Source: Anarhynchus alexandrinus (Eukaryota > Chordata > Aves > Charadriiformes > Charadriidae). Taken from it: a stretch of 64,000 nt of DNA. Each line of letters starts with the position of its first letter. Position 1 is the first letter of the stretch. Below are positions 38,401 to 50,868 of the stretch, piece by piece. The stretch is from assembly GCA_008711295.1 (NCBI GenBank), contig VUYV01000180.1, positions 661,941-725,940 on the forward strand, read 5' to 3'. A program made the translations under genes and the position numbers. The notes beneath the pieces were generated by a model. It was not told the origin of the DNA, did no database searches, and was given only the letters and a program-made list of their open reading frames with translations.

Positions 38401-41400
38401 GGAAGTTACAGTATAAAATGTTACAGTTTAAATGTTTTTTAATGTTAAGAAATGAATCTGCTGAGGACCCTTGTAAAACTTTGTCAAAAACAATTATACA
38501 CATGGGCACACAATTGAGATTAAGGGAAATCAAATGGACATGTATCAGTCAATAATTAGAATGCAAAAAGCCCAGTTTAAAATTTAGCGGTGGTCAATGT
38601 AGTTTTAAAGTACCACATGTATTTATTTCCTGAGGAAAACAGATTTCTGGGAATACACCACCAATGGTGACATCCAAAGGCAGTTGTCTTGATCTGAGAC
38701 AGGTGCCTGGAATACCTTTTTGGTCAGTGGGTAGAACAGTCCATCCTAGGATACAATTCATCCCATCCTGATACTGGCACATGAACTGATCAGCTGCATC
38801 TCTCCCAGAAAGTGCCTACTGCTCACTCTTAACTGTAAAGGGGGGTGGAAGTGACGAGCTTATGCAGAGACATCCACCCACTGTAGAAGTCTAAGGACAG
38901 GGAGATGAATCTCCCGATTTGCTCAATATGCAGTTAAATGGTGAAAACTGTGTTTGCAGCTGAATGGTATTTGTAGGATCTGTGCAACCAAACTGGAAGA
39001 GTGGCAACAGCCCCAACTCTGAAGTTGTCTACGGAGAAAACCTTCAATTCCAGGTCTTGCTTATATTTTGGATGATCCCAAAGTCACTAAAAAGTCCAGA
39101 GTCTAGGCAGAGTCTAGAAATCGGGCTTATATAACCTAATTTGAGATTTCTGTAATACAGGCAGAACATTTGGCCTGCTGTTACAGACCATGCAGAGAAT
39201 CTCATCAGAACTATTTTAGACATGTGAGATAAATCCCATCCTAGAAGGAAGAGTGGATTAGAAAGGTAGCTTAGGGTAGCTAGGTAGCTTAGGGTAACTA
39301 GGGTAACTAGTTGAGATCTGTCTGCAGCACAAGCGTCCAGTTTCAGGTGAGATGAATCCTGCACTAAGTGTCCAAATCTCATTCTCAGAGCCAGCTGTGG
39401 TCTCTGATGGGAACACCAAGTGTGAGGAAGACTATTTAAGAGCAGATGTGTTGCAAACACAAAATGGGTTACACCACTGTACTGGTATGCAAGTTCTCTG
39501 TGCCTAAGGTGAAGTATTGATTACTTAGAACTAGTTTGGGGAGCCAAGGCTGAAGTATGAGAATTCTGTCAAAAAATATGTAATATAAATGAAATGTAAC
39601 TGCATCTTCTGACATGGGTCAGAAGGCAGCCTTTGGGGGCAAGGCTGTCTCATTTAGTCGACTGTAATGGTAGTAGCATATTGAGCCAAAATTGCCTAGA
39701 TAATAGCGTCAGAAACATCAAATTCTGAGTATAACAAAATTGGGACTGATGAGGAAAAAGTACCTAGGATTAGGTTGTTTATTTGGGAGGAGTATAGGCA
39801 GAGAAAAGGAGGTACAAGGGTGGTTAAAAGGTGGAAAGGGAAAAAAGAAGAATAGGGCATCCAATTAGGTGGAGAATGAAGATGGTGAGGATATGCTAAG
39901 AGCAAGAGCATGGACATCTGTAGTCAGCAGTGATGCTGACCTGCGGGGACAAGCCCACCAGGAGCCCCTTTGGGGAAGCCCACAGGTCTCTCCACCGGGA
40001 ACGCCCCTGAAAGACTTGCTGTGGAAGGGTGGAGTAAGAAGGCACAAACTTGTAAGGAAGGACAGGCTTATACCTGAATACCAATTGCAGGAGGAAAGGC
40101 AACAGAATTGCAACTCAATAGCCCTTTTGTGCAATTTATAAGATTTCTTTATAGTAATTTTGTATGAATACTAATACTAACAATAAGCAATAGAATTGTA
40201 ATTCAGTGTTTCTTGCAGTGATGTAGTTGTGAATTAATAATAACAGTGGTGTTACTTCGCCAATTAAAGTATTACTAGGTTCTTAGAGGTGTGTTCTTTA
40301 ATCAGCAAACATCCTAAGTTACATCTGACATCTCCAATCTAAAGGGGGAAAGTTGGATTTGTGGAGTAAGGTCCCTCTACAAAGCTTCCCCTTCATCCTG
40401 GAGGCACCAAAACATCCTGTCTATCTCCTCCTGCTGGCAGGAGGGAGGAGGGCAGTTTCTGGTCATGCATACAAATATGTGCTGCCCCAGCCGTGTGGGT
40501 TCCAGCTGACTTGCTCTGGGATCTGAAAGCCAGACAGAAACTACCATACCTGAAGGGCTGGAGACAGATCCCCAGCTCTGTGGGCAAGTGGCACAGATAT
40601 ACTTAGGTCCGCAGTTTTCAGAGGTAGGCATCTCTAGAGCAGACTTGACTTGCAGAGACCAGGACAGAGCGGTCCAGAACAGATAAATATCTGCAATTCA
40701 CTCTGCCTTCTTTTATTTACTAGCTTAGACATCTCCACAGGGGCCCATATGAGTATGTCCAGCTCATGGAGCCTGACCTACTGGAAAATGTTGTTACAGC
40801 TCCTTTATTTTTAAAATAGAGCTGGAGAAGATGATGGGGTAGAAGGGGACTGAGTGGAGCAGCTTTACTCTGCCCCATTCATTGCACACAATAGCACAGC
40901 AGTCAGCACAGTCTCTTAGGAAATGGGAGACCTAATTGCAGTTCTCTGATGGAGAAAATCAAACGTGCACCTGCCCCTGTGAAAGCCTGAACCAACAGGC
41001 TGTGAACTAGGCTGGAATGGATGGAGAAAGGCAATGAGGAAAGCAATAAACTGAAAGGGAGAAGAGGGTCTTTTCCAGCTCTCCTTTTAATATCATTGGG
41101 TCACTGTGCTGGAATGAATTTAAGATTGATGGTTCAAGGAATGTGAACACTACTTAAACACGAGCAAGAGAAAACATGTAAGTGCCATCTATGTTTGTAA
41201 AGCTTGTATATCTGCCTAGTGTAAACACCTCATTTTAATGAATGTGAAACAGCAAGCATAAAATGTGGGTATCCCAAAACAAAGTCTTACCCTCTTGCTT
41301 TCTCATATTTTTTGTCCCCAAAAAACATTGTATGTTAGTACATCTTCAGCCAACAAAAGACAACTTCTCTTCTGAGAATTCATATTCTGCTTCTGACTTA

Positions 41401-44400
41401 AATGCAGTTTCTTTCAGCTCAATTCTTAAAAAAAACCCCAGAAACAGATATGCAGTTCTCTTTAAACTTTTCTGCACATTAATGATTTATTTATCACTAA
41501 TCTTGGCCACGTTTGTGTAATCGTTATCTCTGTGTGCCCACTGAAGTACCTTCACTTCAAGGGTTGGTATTCTGACAAAGAACAAAGGCAACCAGAGGAC
41601 AGACCTCAAAGTACAGTCCTGTGAGTACAGAAAGACCAGGAAATATAAGCCATTTCCTTACATGCAGCTCAAAAAAAAATACGGAAATTGTAATAAAAAT
41701 ATTGCAACCTGGAATCAAAAGACTCTGCACACCGACATTTTCTTTGATAGTTTTATAGGTTGCAGTTGTGCATTAACTTCTGTCCTGACAAGCCCCATTC
41801 TGTTCTCTCCATCAATCGCAGTGGCCCCTCCGAGCTGGCTGAGTTTCATCAAGAGAGGTTTTAGAAGGTCTGGGAGCGTACTGAAAAGCTGCACTACCAC
41901 TGGGGGTGCTAGCATATCGCACGCTTCTGCAGCGTGGCAACCAGGAGCACATCTGGATGCTTCACGTGAGACTTCAGTCCCGAGGGGATTCCCAGCTCGC
42001 CTGCGAGGCAGCCCTCTGTGTCACCACCAGGACGACCAGACAGGCCCACACTTCCAGCATGGATCTCTGTTTCCACATCTGACCTTCAGCTATTCAAACT
42101 CACATTAATTTGAAATTCAGTTTATAAGGCCCTGACTTAGTAACATTAATTTTCTGCTTCCTTCAAAAGAAAGGGTAATAAATAAAGCAGGAGTATGACA
42201 GGGTACTCCTGCTGTTGATGAACCAGACAGATAGGAACTTCACGGGTTTCAAATGTGACTGCACAGTTGTATTTGCTCAAAACCGGCAATTTACTCCTTA
42301 AAGAGTCAAAAACATTTGTTGCCTGGATGCCAGACTTATTTCTCTAGAAACATGTATAAACAACCATTCAAAACAAGTATGGAGAACACTTCAGCGGGGG
42401 AGGCCTGGATGGCCAAGCGTCAGGCTTGGTCTGGAAAACGCTCTGTCCTCTGAGTTCCAATGCCAAAGAAGGAACCAGCCATCTGAAACTGCCTGCTCGC
42501 AACCCAGTAGCTACTAGTGCCCCGGACAGTAAGACCACTGTGAAGACCTTAATTGGCGAGGGAAAGGGAGAGATAAATTGGCACATTCAGAGAGGAAGGA
42601 AAAGATGTGGGTGTGGATCCTCTCTCCAACTGTTCTGAGAATTATTTCGCTAAGAAATAATTCTTTCTTTCATATTTGAATGGGAGCCAGAACCTTTTCT
42701 AGACTGGATGCATGGCAACAGGAATAATTTAGTGCGTGACCTCAATATCACATGAATGTTTACACTTCCTACCAAAAGTAGGGGGAGCCATGTATCTTAC
42801 ACATCCTTCAATGAGTAAAAACCTGGAGGAGGAAACTGGTCCCAGGAGGAACAGGAAAAGACTTACCACCAGCCATACTAAGAAAAAGCTGGTCTCTTAA
42901 CAACTGCCTAAGGCAGTCTTACCAATGCAATGAGAACAGCAATGCTTGTGGCAATCAATTATGAATTACTGATTGGTGTGGAGTTTCAAACGCCACCTCC
43001 CCCTTATGATGGAGTGTATAGAGAAAACTGGGAGGTGGGTCGCCAAGCAAGCAAGCAGCTTGCTTCGGTTCTGAGTCCTGACGGGCAATAGGAATGTCAA
43101 GGGAGGAGCGGGAGCCAAAAGCAGGACTGCACCCAGGGACTGGGATGCCTGAGCTTAATGTTTGGGGTGAGGGAAGGAAAGGCAAGAGAAGACAGAGTCT
43201 CTGATGCTGAGAAGACCCCAACAGAGGGAAACTTGTCTTCTCGAGTGTGTCTCAGCAAGTACGTTGAAGACAGCAATCGGAGACATGAATTCTGTACTTC
43301 TCAGAAGTGAAGCTATAAAAGACTTTCCTCTTATGGGCTGGCTTGTGGCTCTTGATTATATGAACTTTCTGGCACGCGGCCTTGATTTGAAGGCTGCATA
43401 GTTTCATTTCAAAGTGAAACTTCACAGCTCCACATGTTCCCTTTATTTGAGGTACTATTTACCATCCCCTCTTCCAATTAATAAGTTTGTTCGTCGCTGT
43501 CTCGAGACACTGCCTTGTAACAACTGCAGAAGGCAGACATGATACAGTGTGAACCTACCCTTCACATTTTCATAGAAGCATTTCTAATTTTGTGGCTTGC
43601 ATCCAAACATGTATTTACCCAGCAAACCAGATGGAATCCAGAAGGAGCTGCTGTGATATAGTAGGCATTAAAAAAAAAAAAAAGGTCCTTAAGAGGCTCA
43701 GTCGCTCAGTCACAAAGTAAATCTTAAAAGCTGCCTAAATATACAGTACAGATATTTGAATAACTGTCCAGGGGTCTTGCCCACTTGCCCAACATGAGGT
43801 TGTTTGCAAAGAGTACACTTCCGAGCAAGCAGCATATGCCGTGACATTGTTTTCTGTCAAGAAGTCAGTGAATGGAGGTCTCATATTTTACAGGTGATTA
43901 AGCTGGCTTCAGCTGCATTTTGCCTTTTTTTTTCCCTCACAGAGATGATCATATGTTATCCTAAGAAAGGAATTAGAATATAAGACGGGAAATTCCAGTT
44001 AAGACATTTTAAAATGTCAAACAATAAAAAATAGTCACCACTATAGAAAAATTTATCACTGCTGCTTATTTTTGAAGAATCTGTAATGCCATGGGAAAGG
44101 GAATCCTAAAAAGCAGCTGCGGGTCTCTGCATGAATGTGCTCCAGCTCTCAGGAGCTAATGAAGGAGGGTTGAGATGCAGAGGGCTTTTCCTAGAACAAA
44201 ATTGCATCCAGAGGAGGAAGAACAATGTCCTCTGGCACTTCTCTATTTGAGACAGGTGTCTTAGTTGCCTAAAGGAATGACAATTATTGTCTTAATCATC
44301 AACTAAGGCTTGAACATGCGCTAGCAGGACAGAGGTGATGCTGCAGGCAAACTAAGCTCTTCGGAGAGCGTGCAGCCATGGTTGAAGTTATCTTTTACCT

Positions 44401-44934
44401 CTTACAAAGGCGCAAATGGTACATGGTCATCAGCTGACATCTATGTCCCACAGTGACTACAGAAGGACAACAAAAGTGTTGCTCATGAACACTCCATTTT
44501 CAGTTTTACCAACTTAAGAATCAGGTTTGTTTGCAGGAAAAAAGCCCCACAGATATGAGTCTAGTAAGAGTTTGAAGTGGGAAATGTATTAATAAAGGTA
44601 AGCAAAGGTACATACATTAACTACTACTATTAGTTAAGGCAAGCCCATTGGCTTCCCTGATTACACAGAGAACTCAGACACCTTGTGAATATGTAGACGC
44701 CTAAATTTTGGTGGCTTCGTATCAACTGCCTCTTTGTTCAGAATAGGAATTTTTAGCTAAATCTGCGAGAAAAGTAGAAGATGCAGAAGTAGTTGGGGGG
44801 AAATCTGGATTGGTAAATTAAAATCTGTCTTGATATCTCGTTAAACTTGATTCCATCTTTGTAAATGCATGCTGTTAGAGATGCATATTATTTTAGTCTA
44901 TTATCTTTCCTTATGAGACAACACACTCTCATCT
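35415..44934. other. Intron sequence upstream of the collagen exon; no gene seen
   Basis: The acceptor of the collagen exon lies at 35415-35417. The remainder is unique non-coding DNA with an A12-13 run near 37920, a T run near 38091 and an A14 run near 43670, plus the 18-bp tandem repeat at 39265-39310. Open frames up to 148 codons (41662-42108 plus) have no recognisable domain. No signal-peptide exon with a usable minus-strand donor was recognised. Confidence 0.55.
39265..39310. repeat. 18-bp tandem repeat, about 2.5 copies
   Basis: ggtagcttagggtagcta (39265-39282) is followed by ggtagcttagggtaacta (39283-39300) and a partial third copy, gggtaactag. The copies differ by one base. It is a short, probably polymorphic minisatellite seed. 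Confidence 0.85.
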
Positions 44935-44997
44935 AACGGTTGGACTTGATGATCTTAAAGGTCCCTTCCAACCTCACTAATTCTATGATTCTATGAT
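44935..44997 (+). mobile_element. CR1 LINE 3' end, short fragment
   Basis: The segment gttggacttgatgatctta, then aaggtcccttccaacc, and the terminal attctatgattctatgat are the hallmark 3' untranslated end of bird CR1. CR1 is usually 5'-truncated, and here only about 60 bp are present. The plus orientation is antisense to the collagen exon. Confidence 0.95.
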
Positions 44998-47900
44998 CTA
45001 GCATCCAGCATGGCATTCCTCATCTAGAAGGATGGTGGTCTTTAGAGTAAGAGTGCTGGGACATCTTAACATAAGCCCTTACTCCCAACACCCCATCCCT
45101 AGAAATTAAGTGTATCTCCACAGAAACCACTTCGGTGGTTTTAAAAAGTACGTATTGCAGGAGTCAGAAGAAGTGTTTTCTAGTTATCAGTGATGAAGAA
45201 CGCTCTCTGAATTGGCAAAGTAGATGTAATCAGTTGTTAGGGATTCTGTGATGACAAGCTACACTGTTACTCTTTTAATTTTAATTCTTTTTTTTTTTAA
45301 TGCAAACCACTGTGCATTTTGTATTTGATCTGCACAAGCGTAAAGGCTTATGCAAGGCACAAGTTAGTGGACAGTGTAATCACCTCGTATGTGCAGTTAC
45401 ACTGCACAGTGGATGAAAAATATTTTCCATAAAGGAATAAGGGTAAAGACACTGTCAGCCCTTAATCTGAATTTGGCTTTTGTCCAATATCTTATATTAC
45501 TGGAATAAAATCCCCCTTCCCATCCCTAAGAACAGAAAGGCATTTGTTCACATACTAGTAGCATAATAATGAAACACAGCATCCACTCAGTAAAGTAGCA
45601 ATTTCTATATTTAACTACTTTTAGTTTCCGAAGTCTAGTCATTTTCAGTTCTGGAAAGACATCCAAATAATGATATCATTTGCTTCAAACAATAGAAAGT
45701 CTGGATGCTATTCTATATATGGAGATTTTTTTTTTAGTCTATTTATAAACCACGCCAGTTATTTGACCTGTCCAGTTTACTCACCTACGTAAATTGGCAG
45801 ACTCAGGAAACTCACTTAAGAACATATTATTCTTAGTGGTTGGTAAACCTTAAAAGCTGCTAAACTATACTTCAGATATGCATCCAGCATTTCGGAAAAC
45901 TCATCCGCACCTATTACACTAAGAACAAACCAACCTGCCAATGTAGGAAAGATCTTTGCTTTTGAACCAGCAGCGATGCGGTTGCATTAGCCCTGCTCGT
46001 GGGGCAGCGGCTGACAGAAACCAGCCGCGCAGCTGCTTGCATGGCTCTACCGGCTATATTTGTTCAGTGCAGTGCAATGCTGCCAGGGTTTCCCGAAATG
46101 TAAGCGTGACCACTGAGTTTTTATCCCAGTTTCATGATTTCTATAATTACTTAAAAACGTTTGGTTGTGTAGGAACTGCATTTATAAATTGAATTAGTTA
46201 GTTGGTTCTCCTCTGAAGAATAGCTCTTTGCAGCCGTAACCTGCTGACCTGGTCCTTGTGCATTCACATTTTTTTTTTATCCTTGGTGGGGTGAGGTTAG
46301 TGACAGTTTTTAATGGCCTTTTTTAATGCTGTTACGCCTGCAGAATCAAATATAGCAGAGAGCGAAAGAGAGCTGAGTTGAAGTTCCTCCTGCAGAAATT
46401 ATTTACTAAATTGCAATTAGAAATATATACCAAGAACTGGCAGTCTGGAGCTATCACTGAGAGCATGATTTGAAAGGAATGATCTGCACAGTTTTATCAG
46501 TGATGGCACAGATCAGCTGACTGCTTTTATCACACATGCTGCTGGGTAAGTCTAGTCCAGTATAACTCTTACAGCCCTGGCTCGCTTTTCAGAGTTGGCT
46601 GTTAGACAAATGACTGTACTGGAAATATTAAATGTGGAAATTTGCTCTGCAATTTTTCAGAACTGCTTCTCAGGACTGGACTGATATTTCCTTAAAAGTA
46701 AGAAGAATGGATAAGAGATTTGCAACCTGGAAAAAGAACTGCATTTGATGATGGAAGTGTTTACTGCTAACTGCTTGGTCAGATGCAACACCCACCATTT
46801 CCTTTCTATTTCAGTAAAGAAAAAGCCCATGAGAACTGGCTTGCTTACTGACCCATTTCACTTTTCAGTTTAGATTTCAAAACTTAACCTCCTCCCTGAG
46901 CCTTCTCCTCTCTGCTCTGAGTTGACCAGTGTTGCCTCTGGCAAAAGCAGATTGTTATAGGGGGTATAACAGATAAAGAAGGTATATTAGAGGATCTGAT
47001 CTATCAGGACTACATGCAGACCTCTGTGAAAGTTTTGCTATTTGCAACGGGGTCAAGACAGGCAATCTGAAACACAGAAAAAAGTGTTCAGAAAAAAGAC
47101 CGATCTTTTCCTTGTGGATATAAAATCTGACAGTCAACTATTAGTGATAATCTCCTTTCTCACCCTTATACTTTTGATTAGCAAAATGTGTCAATATATT
47201 TTCTCAAAAGAAAAAAGAAGGGACCTTGAAATGCTCCTTTTAATTATTTTTTTAATTTATTATGCCAATAAGATGTCCCAATGTACATAAGAAACACCTG
47301 AAAAATTCAAAAAGTAGAAGCATTACAATTCCTGCTCTTAAAACTTACACGATATATTTCAGTTCCCACTGCTACCAAAAACCAGGTTTATTTGCTTACT
47401 TACTCAGGTGACAAAATCTATAGTTCAACCTAATGCTTATTTTGTGTATTTTTAATCTGTAGATGTCAAAATCTGAAACCTGGAAAGGCCAACTATATTT
47501 CTCCTTGATACTAAAAAATAAGTAATAGTAATTTTTTTCTTTGGATATTTTTTCATCCTTCACACCCACTTCTACATAAATTTCATGGGAGGGGTGGGAA
47601 GGGGTTTTTTTGGGGGGGAGGTTCAAAAAATATCCAATTGACTGTGTAAGACAATTACTACAGCCAGACTGTGAAACGTTGGCTCAGGAGAAGATAATGT
47701 AGAATCTACATTTACCCAGAATAAAACAAAAGGGCTTATCTTTCCCATATGTACCGTTGACTTGTGACTTACAACCTGCTTCGCTTCAGTTCAGCAGCTG
47801 CTCTGATTTCTGCAATGTTGCAGAACTGAGTTGAATGCACTTTCCCAGAGTCGCACGATGAGTCACTGGTTCAGCTTGGTCTAGGACCTAAGACCTTCCT

Positions 47901-50225
47901 GCCTTCCAGTCCATTTCCCTAACCAACAGACAAACACTGTCTGCATTGCTGCAATAAGTCTTGTGGCTCAGTCTCCACACCAAAAATGCTCTTATCACAG
48001 TACAAACAACTAACATACTGACATTATAAACAACCAAATATCGAGCTTCTTTAAACTGACTTAAGTGATGTCATTTGGCTTCTCTTTCACATCCTTTTTC
48101 ATTATATGCTTGTCTTTTTGCAAATAGATCTAACAAAAAATCGGAAATGTTCATGCCTTGGCAGTAAGGAGCAGAAAATAGACAAGAATAAAGTAAGGAG
48201 TACACCTATAGTTCCCTGGATCAGAAATGAGATGAGCTTGACTCTTAGAAGAGGTAGAACAGACCCCACAGTCCTCATCAAGCTCAAAGGTCTTAGCAAC
48301 TGGTAACTGATGCTTTATTCAGAACACGTTTCCTGTATAAACTGTACACCCCAGGTAACTCAGGAAGAATAACTCTGAATTAGAAATACAGCAGAGGCAA
48401 CCCGCAGACTGGATGTATATATTCAGCTTTGCCATAAACAACTTTCTATGGAACTCCTCATAGGTGATGTCAGCTCAAAATGTTGATTTTGAGACAGAAT
48501 GTGCAAAGCCCAAGAATACATCTAAGAAATACTTTATCAGCAATGGTGTGGAAATAACCTGGGACTGCAAAGATCATGTTGCAAGGTCACAATATTGCTC
48601 AAAAAAAAACCCCAACTTAATTCCAAGCTCTGTCTCCTTGCTTGCCTCCCTGAAACTTCACAGATCGTATCTCATGCCTCCGCTTGGAACAGACCTTCAG
48701 ATTACAGACCAGTAATGTGACTGACGCTGTCTTGGGCAGATACCACCTTATTGGGGCAGTGATCAGGCCTCTCTAAGCTCCGAAACTTAAAAACCCAATG
48801 GCTTTTACCTGACATAAGATGCAAGACTCTGCTAAACTACAAAGCCTGGTAGAGGAAAACAGCTGTCAACATGTAGACTGAGGAATCAAGATTCCAGTGA
48901 ATCATTACCATAGGTATGGCTCAACCACTGTCAAGACTATTCTCCAGGGACCCTTTGCTCTCCCACACAAAGCCACAGCTTGATTTTCAGGCATCAGAAG
49001 GTAACAGAAAAATCACGTATTCGTCTTGTCTTTCTTTTCCCTGATCATGGCAAAGTCAGTATCTGTGCCATATTTTGTGAGCAAGATAGATCTCAAATGC
49101 AGTAAGTTCCTGGAAGAACTCTGCTACATTGCCCCTCCTAGCAGAATCCTCTCTTGCCATTTACTTTTATAAAAGAGACTCAATGCTTGAACTGCTGTAA
49201 GCATGGTAAAATAGCTTCAGTGCTGCCTCCTCACTAGATCTCTCCTTCTGTGTTCTTTTTTCCAGCCTTTAATAGATTATTCCAGTTGATTTCTGAAAGG
49301 CAGGTCTTTTTCATGAATAGGTAACAGTACTGACATAGGCTGGATCAACAATGAGGTTTTGAGTCCTATCACAATTTATCAGCAACAGCTGTTGTTTGCA
49401 GATGGATCTCACTACGCACACATTTGAGGGGCTGAGCACTGACTGTTCAGCGCCTGCGAGCTGCATGGCTAGAACCTCATTCCTCCATCTAATGACATGA
49501 GCAACGGTTCCCAGAAAATTCCCGCTCCCAGTTTATATTGCTTCGTTTGTAATCTCTTCCCTTTTGTATCCTGAAAGGTAAGAAGAGGGTTTCCCCAGTC
49601 GTCAGATCCTGGAATCTGTTTAACTGAATTGGAAAGATGCTAAAACAAGTCTTGGAGGCATTTACTCCAAATCTTCTCCTCTTTATTTCCTTAGTGTGTA
49701 CTTACACACACGCAAGTGTAATTCGTTTTCCAGCTGTGAAGTATAATAGTTTTTCTTCTGGCTCTTTTTCCTTACTTTTCTGCTTCTTCTGATGAACAGA
49801 CTCTTGGGTTCCACTCAGGCAACCGCTTCTCAGCAGCAGGAGATCCCGGATCAGCTGTTACCTTTGTTTCAATTTCAATTTTGCTGCCGAAGTACAATCT
49901 TTTAGCACAGTTGGACCGTTTTTCTCTACCGCTCCCAGTTTTCACAGCACCAACTGCTCACACAGTCCATTCAGAATATTGATTCTGAAGTTCTTATTTC
50001 TGATAACCCAAGCATAATATTCCAGTTTCCCCAGACTTTTTTAACTGCTGCCTGTTACCTTCCTTATGCATACACCGTCTCTTTCCTTCTCTCTGTACAA
50101 CACCTGGGTCACCAGATCATTCAGAGAACTCCCTTTTCCTGGTTTGAGGTAAAACGGAACCAATTTTCTGTTCAGTAATTTCACTTTTTAGCTAAGCCTC
50201 TTCAAACTACTGAAATTAACAGCAT
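44998..50225. other. Non-coding DNA; no gene seen
   Basis: Unique sequence with a T run near 45290 and a G-rich quadruplex-type motif at 47587-47618. No exon, RNA gene or repeat family was recognised. Short open frames are domain-free. Confidence 0.55.
47587..47618 (+). other. Potential G-quadruplex motif
   Basis: GGGAGGGGTGGGAAGGGG supplies four runs of three or more G with loops of one to two bases. It is followed by a T7 spacer and a further G7 run. The primary sequence satisfies the usual quadruplex pattern; whether it folds in the cell is unknown. Confidence 0.7.
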
Positions 50226-50229
50226 ATTG

Positions 50230-50868
50230 TGCAGAAACTGCTCAGTCTCAGAGTGATAAGACTTATGTTTATAGTTGATGCCAAGGAATGGGATGCAGAG
50301 AGGCTCTTGCTTACACTTACTGCTATAACTTACTTATTGCCAGCTAACTTTGTTATTTGCCCCATTGGAGGGTCAGAAGCAGAAAAGCGTAGTGGGGTCG
50401 CACCTGCGGGGAGGAGTGGACAGGACAGGTGACCCAAAACTGACCAACGGGGTATTCCATCCCATCTGCCTCGTGCTCAGTATAAAAGCAGAGGGATCAA
50501 AGGGTCAGCCCTCTTTCTTCAATGGCTGACGTCTGAGGAGGACTTTGTCTGTTCATCTGCCTTTGATCCTGATCCGTGCATTCCTGAATCCAGATCCAGA
50601 ATCCAGTTCCCATCCATCACTGAGTCCACTCTGGGACTTCCCCAGTGACAGCCGGTGATGTGATTGTCATCCTGGGAGCTTGATATGGTTTTGTACGAAT
50701 TTCATTATTTTCTTTTTATTATTTTGTTATTAATATTTTCTTTGAAGTAGTCTAGTTCCTTCTAAACTCATTAGTCTCTTTCTCTCTCTCCCTCCTCTCC
50801 TTGAAGAGAGAGGTGGGGGAGAGCACTTGTCGTTTGCCTCAGTGGCCGGTCCAGCCCGAACCACAACA
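50230..50868 (+). mobile_element. Solo LTR of an endogenous retrovirus (ERVL-like), 5' limit uncertain
   Basis: The core gtgacccaaaactgaccaa, then ggggtattccatccc, then a TATA box tataaaag at 50481-50488, resembles the promoter region of common bird ERV LTRs. Transcription would start near 50510. After a T/A-rich section and a pyrimidine/purine hairpin (about 50790-50826), the element ends in ggtccagcccgaaccacaaca at 50868, a CA-terminated LTR end. No gag, pol or env sequence flanks it, so it is a solitary LTR left by recombination. I could not find the matching TG start or a target-site duplication, so it may be 5'-truncated. It is antisense to the collagen exon, the usual orientation for intronic LTRs that persist. 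Confidence 0.7.
50481..50488 (+). promoter_or_regulatory. TATA box of the LTR
   Basis: tataaaag sits about 25-30 bp upstream of the presumed start of the LTR R region, in the expected position within this kind of bird LTR. Whether the promoter is still active is unknown. Confidence 0.55.

Noticed and set aside
39044..39460. 138-codon minus-strand open frame
   Set aside because: Runs through the 18-bp tandem repeat, which produces its repeated Leu-Ser-Tyr-Leu stretch; no domain.
39550..40330. Possible endogenous retrovirus remnant, based on purine-rich stretches and a 90-codon frame
   Set aside because: No gag, pol or env motif and no paired LTR could be recognised.
41662..42108. 148-codon plus-strand open frame
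   Set aside because: No recognisable domain, composition changes abruptly along its length, no promoter or splice context.
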